A stretch of 64,000 nucleotides of DNA from Ashinkailepas kermadecensis (taxonomy: Eukaryota; Arthropoda; Thecostraca; Neolepadidae), in contig JAOTOM010004959.1 of assembly GCA_034440615.1 (NCBI GenBank), positions 62,001 through 126,000 on the forward strand, given 5' to 3'. This document shows positions 59,809-64,000 of the stretch, piece by piece. How positions within the stretch are numbered: the first letter of the stretch is position 1; every line of letters begins with the position of its first letter. A program made the translations under genes and the position numbers. The notes below the pieces were generated by a model that was not told the DNA's origin, did not search any database, and was given only the letters and a program-made list of their open reading frames with translations.

Positions 59809-59814
59809 CTAAAA

Positions 59815-60000
59815 CGGCAAACACAGCTGGGTGTCGAGGCGATACCAGCCCTGGTTCCCCACAGCAGCGAACACAGCTGGGTTTTCGGGACATGGTCCGT
59901 GCTTCTGTACCACAGCAGACAAAGTGTGCTGTCGGGGCAAAGCGTCCGGGGAGAACAGACACGACTCTGTCCGCACTTCGGCACATACAGCAGGTTATCA
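59815..60000. repeat. Degenerate ~60-bp repeat upstream of an acceptor
   Basis: Units of GCGAACACAGCTGGG…-type text recur about three times beside the acceptor of exon 59808. On the minus strand, CCCAGCTGTGTTTGCCGTTTTAG at the real site corresponds to CCCAGCTGTGTTCGCTGCTG in the next unit, where the AG is lost. Confidence 0.6.
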
Positions 60001-62269
60001 GAGACATATACCTTGTTTCTTTGCGATAACAGATACTGCAGTAAAGAGATATTGCATCAGGTACGGCTGCAAACAATTCCTAAACAGGACAGGAAACTAG
60101 CCAGGCTATTACGATGAAACCAGTATTGCCACACCCGGGGAAATTTTGCAAGATATTATGGAATCGGCTTCAATCTTGCGATGTTTGATCTGGGCTCAAA
60201 TATTCCAACATCGTGGTGATTTTGGTCGAACGCTTTTTAAAAAAAAACTGTTTTTGAGATAAAAGTATGCTGACCCAGCTTTCCGGATAGGTAAGTCTGT
60301 GTATTTGGGTGCGTTTCTTGTCGCAATTATTCCACGGATTCTACTGTGTATGACGTTGCACATTACATGCGTTGCATCGGCGGATCGTTCCGGGAAGTCT
60401 CGCGATGTGAGCCATTTGCATTGCTATTGATAAACTTCCAAACTTATCTTCGAAGAACCTCACCGTTGGTCGAATAAACACCCATTCAGACATTTGTGTG
60501 CATCTCAGCCTAATCACATTGCTTTCAAATAGTGCGCACAAGCTTTCCATATCTATCGTGATCTGATCACCATGTCCCATGGGCATCGCCATCTTGCACG
60601 AGACCACACAGAACAGGGCATGCACAGCTTCTTACATTATGCATGTTCCTCGCGGAATCCACGAAGTCTAGCCGCATATTTCGTGAGGAATGAACAAAGA
60701 AGGGCATATGACGCCAGAGTTCGCGGAATCCGTGGTCGGAAGGTGAAAACCAACGCACCATAAGAAGTGTCTTTTTTACTTTTATACATAGTGACGTCAT
60801 ATGTTTCATATCGCATGTTGGACGTATTTTGTTTACATATAGCTACTGGTTCTATTTGATACGGTGAAGGCCTTGGTGGAAGGCATGGTCACAGCGAAAT
60901 AATACAATAATACACATATAAAAAGAAGTATATATAAACGAAGCATATAAAATACATAGAAGAATAGCATAGTATTACTCATCAAGTATCGTCTACCGAC
61001 AATGATGCGGTATGGTCCAGCAAGCTCCCACACACACTCACACATACACACACCGGCGGCATGATTTATAATGCTCTTGCGAGCCGCCGAAACGCGGTTT
61101 CACAATATTTTGGGGTGTCCCAACATGAACGTCGCAACAGAGTACTCTGGAGCGCATGGGCATAGGAACAGTGTGTGTGTGGAGGGGGGGGGGGGGGGGT
61201 ACAGCGGCGCCCTAACTTTGGATGAGTTTAACATTTACCCTACGACAGCGCATTTGTATTTTATTTTTCACTGTGGGCACTTCGACAAAGGGGTACCCCC
61301 ACCCCGGGAATGGGGTATTGGATGCATGACAAGGGCACGTTTTGCATACTAATGTGCAAAAGTACACACATAATTTTGGTTGGGGAAAAACGTATCCTAA
61401 CTAAACCCGTGCTGGGCTGGTGCAAAATGGGTACGTCCTCCCCCCCCCATCGTTAGTAAACCATGGGCCTCGATTTATCCAACAACACGCCTGTAGGTGT
61501 GCGCTGGGTAAAACCGGGTCAGACCGGGTCAAACCGGGTCAGAAAGACGTATGTCCCTGACAATTTCGCCTCGCTAATTGTTTGGGGAAGTCCGAAATCC
61601 CAGCCCCCTTGGCTGCAGCTTGCAGTGAATGTGCAGTATCTCCAAGACACGGGGCGTGTCACGTGATCAGTACATATTGTGTCACGTGATCAGTACATAT
61701 TTGCGTGTGAATGTACCGCTTCGATAAATGTTACCAACATTTAGCTCCACCTTTGGATCCGGGGAAATGCGCCGCCAAAAAGGGAATAATATTGGGAAAC
61801 TCAGCCTAACCTCAGTGCCAATCCAGGTTGAAACAGTGCATGGAATCTCACACCCATCAGGTTACTCTTGCTGATAGGAGTAAGGAGTAGGTTGTACTTG
61901 CTGACAAGAAAAACATACGTAAAACACACACACATAGTATATATATATTTATATATATACATATATATGTAAATATATGTATATATTATGCGGAGCATGA
62001 TGCTTCACCGACCGCCACAACTCATATTCCACACGTGCCAGTAAGTTCATAATTGTGCTGAATGTGTTTTGGTTTCTGAGCAGAGTGACTCTTCTCGTCA
62101 CATTATGGCACCGACACGCCTCCTGCGCGATGTTTGTTGTCGGTCCGGTGATGGTCGATTCACGATCTTCCCCCGATACTGGGAACAGCCTTTATCATCA
62201 GCGCTGCCACTGCAGGTCGATCAGACTGCTTGAAGCCAATGGAAAGTTGTACTGATACGAGCTGACGAC
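60001..62269. other. Non-coding stretch
   Basis: Holds a G15 run at about 61183, a 24-bp direct duplication (GTCACGTGATCAGTACATAT at about 61658 and 61682) and an AT-repeat tract at 61937-61988. No gene or Ig exon seen on either strand. Confidence 0.6.
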
Positions 62270-62528
62270 GATGACTGTCAAAAGCTGACCAGCGATCACA
62301 CTGACGGAAGCTGATCAGCGATCACACTGTCAGGAGCTGACTAGCGAGCACAATGTCAGAAGCTGACCAGCGGTCGCACTGTCAGAAGCTAACCAGCGGT
62401 CACATTGTCACAAGCTGACCTGCGATCACACTGTCAGAAGCTGACCAGCGGTCGCACTGTCAGAAGCTGGCCAGCGATCACACTGTCGGAAGCTGACCAG
62501 CGATCACACTGTCAGAAGCCGACCAGTT
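62270..62528. repeat. ~25-bp tandem array at the 5' edge of a retrotransposon
   Basis: About ten copies of AGCTGACCAGCGATCACACT plus GTCAG. The retrotransposon coding frame begins directly after the last unit. Confidence 0.92.
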
Positions 62529-63998
62529 GTCACTGGAGCTGTCTACCGTTCCCCAAATAGTGCAGTGACACCGGCCAATGAGGAGCTACATGATCAGCTG
62601 GCACACGTCCTAAGCCTGGGCAAGCCCATCTTTCTTCTCGATGACACCAACTTTGACGTGCTGCAGCCCGACAAACCAGGTGTGCGGGCTTATCTGCGTA
62701 CGTTTTGCGATCTGTCCCTCAGCCAGCTGATAACCAACGTCACACACCCACCACGGCGAGAAGGAGACAGCCCGAGTCTCCTCGATCATCTCATTACAAA
62801 TCGATCTGACCTGACCACAGAAGTTCGAGTCATTCACACAGATTTCAGCGACCACGACGTCATTGCTGCATCTATCACAATTGACAGGCGTCGCCCTCAG
62901 CCCACCGTCATTACCATCCGATCGACAAGACGCTTAGATCAAAATGCTTTTTGCCTAGATCTGCTGTTGGCCGACTGGTCCGCCGTTTATCAAGCGACCA
63001 CCACCTCGGACAAATGGGACGCATGGATGGCTGCATGGCAGCCAATAATCGACCATCACATGCCCCTTCGTCAAATCAAGCTGAAGCACCGGTCGCCGCC
63101 TTGGTTGCAGCATGATGACGTTCATACAGCAAGGGCAGCACTGAAACAGGCGCGCGAGCACAGAGATGCAGCACGAAGCGAAGAAGCCCAGCGGAATTAC
63201 CGTGAGCACAAGGGCGCACTCCGAACGGCTCAACATGACGCATGCGCAGAATACTTTCATACTGCTGGTACCCGCACACCGTGGAAGAACATCCGCAAGT
63301 TCATTATTGCCTCCAGCAAGTCAACGATAGAAGAGCCTGGCACAACCATTCAACCGCCTGATTGGCATGAACGGCTCAACCGGCATTTTACCGGCGTCGG
63401 TGCCGCGGTAGCTGCTGATTTAGCGATGGCGCCGCCCGGAGAGCCCCTCTGGCCAAGACCCCCACGTGTCTGTAGCGGCGCATTCACACCGTATCCTGTG
63501 ACGATGCCAGAGCTGTCAAAAGCGTTGCAGCGCATGGGTGGCTCACGAGCGTCCGGAGCTGATGGCATCACCATCCAGATGCTCAAGATGACGTTTAGCG
63601 TGGTGGGTCCGCATCTGTTAAACATTATCAACTCATGCATCACAAGCTGTGAACTGCCACCGTCATGGAAAACGGCGATGGTAACACCCCTGCACAAAAG
63701 TGGTAACGCAAACGACCCACACAACTACAGGCCAATATCGATATTGCCAGTGGTCGAAAAACTCTGCGAGCGTGTCGTGTGTACACAACTGATAGACTAT
63801 CTGACTAGTCATCATCTACTGTGCCCAGAACAGTACGGTTTCCGGCCCGGCCTGTCTACCGAGATGGCTCTGCTAGACACGGTCATCCACGCTACCCTCA
63901 AAATCGACCAAGGCGAGACCACTCCACTGGTTGCAGCTGACACCTCAAAGGCGTTCGACAGCGTGGAGCATAGTCGCCTCATGGACAAGCTCGGATGA
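62529..63998 (+). mobile_element. 5'-truncated non-LTR retrotransposon (CR1/L2/Jockey-like), endonuclease end plus reverse transcriptase
   Basis: An open frame of 490 codons. It starts inside an apurinic-type endonuclease: GAVYRSPNS, then LLDDTNFDVL where most relatives have GDFN (the Asp and Asn are kept), and FSDHDVI with the catalytic SDH. A spacer follows, then reverse transcriptase blocks: RMGGSRASGADGI, PPSWKTAMVTPLHKSGNAND, YRPISILPVVEKLCERVV, YGFRPGLSTEMALLD, and block A with its catalytic Asp in VAADTSKAFDSVEH. It ends …MDKLG then TGA at 63996-63998, where relatives usually read W, suggesting an inactivating TGG to TGA change. The window stops two bases later, so the rest cannot be judged. 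Confidence 0.92.
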
Positions 63999-64000
63999 TA

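Noticed and set aside
397..59507. tRNA genes at the three tRNA-like heads
   Set aside because: Each lies at the start of a longer element with a target duplication and an A-rich or CAA-rich tail, so they are SINE heads rather than tRNA genes.
61170..61455. MITE bounded by G-rich and C-rich runs
   Set aside because: The ends (GGGGGGTACAGC and GTACGTCCTCCCCCC) match only loosely and I found no target duplication.

Overview
The window is nuclear DNA of an invertebrate, almost certainly an arthropod. A single giant muscle gene on the minus strand fills it from position 166 to 59808. The protein is a titin-family sarcomeric protein of the Sallimus/kettin type. It has I-set immunoglobulin (Ig) domains separated by roughly 35-residue linkers (kettin layout), then a very long charged, proline-rich PEVK-like segment, then further Ig domains. 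Arthropod origin is inferred from the kettin architecture and an interstitial TTAGG tract. A crustacean is plausible, but I cannot name the species.

I assembled 47 coding exons by hand. Every exon is bounded by AG/GT splice signals, and the reading phase carries through the chain from 59808 to 166. The one small exon at 32705-32773 has a weak donor and could be a cassette. Reading right to left (N to C): 16 linker-plus-Ig modules (59.8-25.9 kb); a unique Trp/Tyr and Glu-rich exon (25.2 kb); four closely spaced Ig domains (22.1-14.4 kb); a point where the message can either stop with an acidic tail (kettin-like short form, with a 3' UTR and an AATAAA) or splice on; a 6-kb PEVK-like exon ending in an Ig domain (7717-1688); and the first half of one more Ig (308-166). 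The gene continues beyond both ends of the window.

Introns are crowded with tandem repeats. Many arrays begin exactly at an exon-intron junction, and their units carry copies of the splice site itself: seven donors 35 bp apart, four donors 69 bp apart, nine acceptors about 50 bp apart, seven acceptors 46 bp apart and seven acceptors 28 bp apart. One exon (46787-46930) has such arrays on both sides. I regard this as the most interesting signal here. The introns also hold two copies of a TTAA-flanked MITE, a hAT-type MITE with a perfect 8-bp target duplication, three tRNA-derived SINEs with target duplications, a 3.3-kb minisatellite, and microsatellites. The right end carries a 5'-truncated non-LTR retrotransposon on the plus strand.
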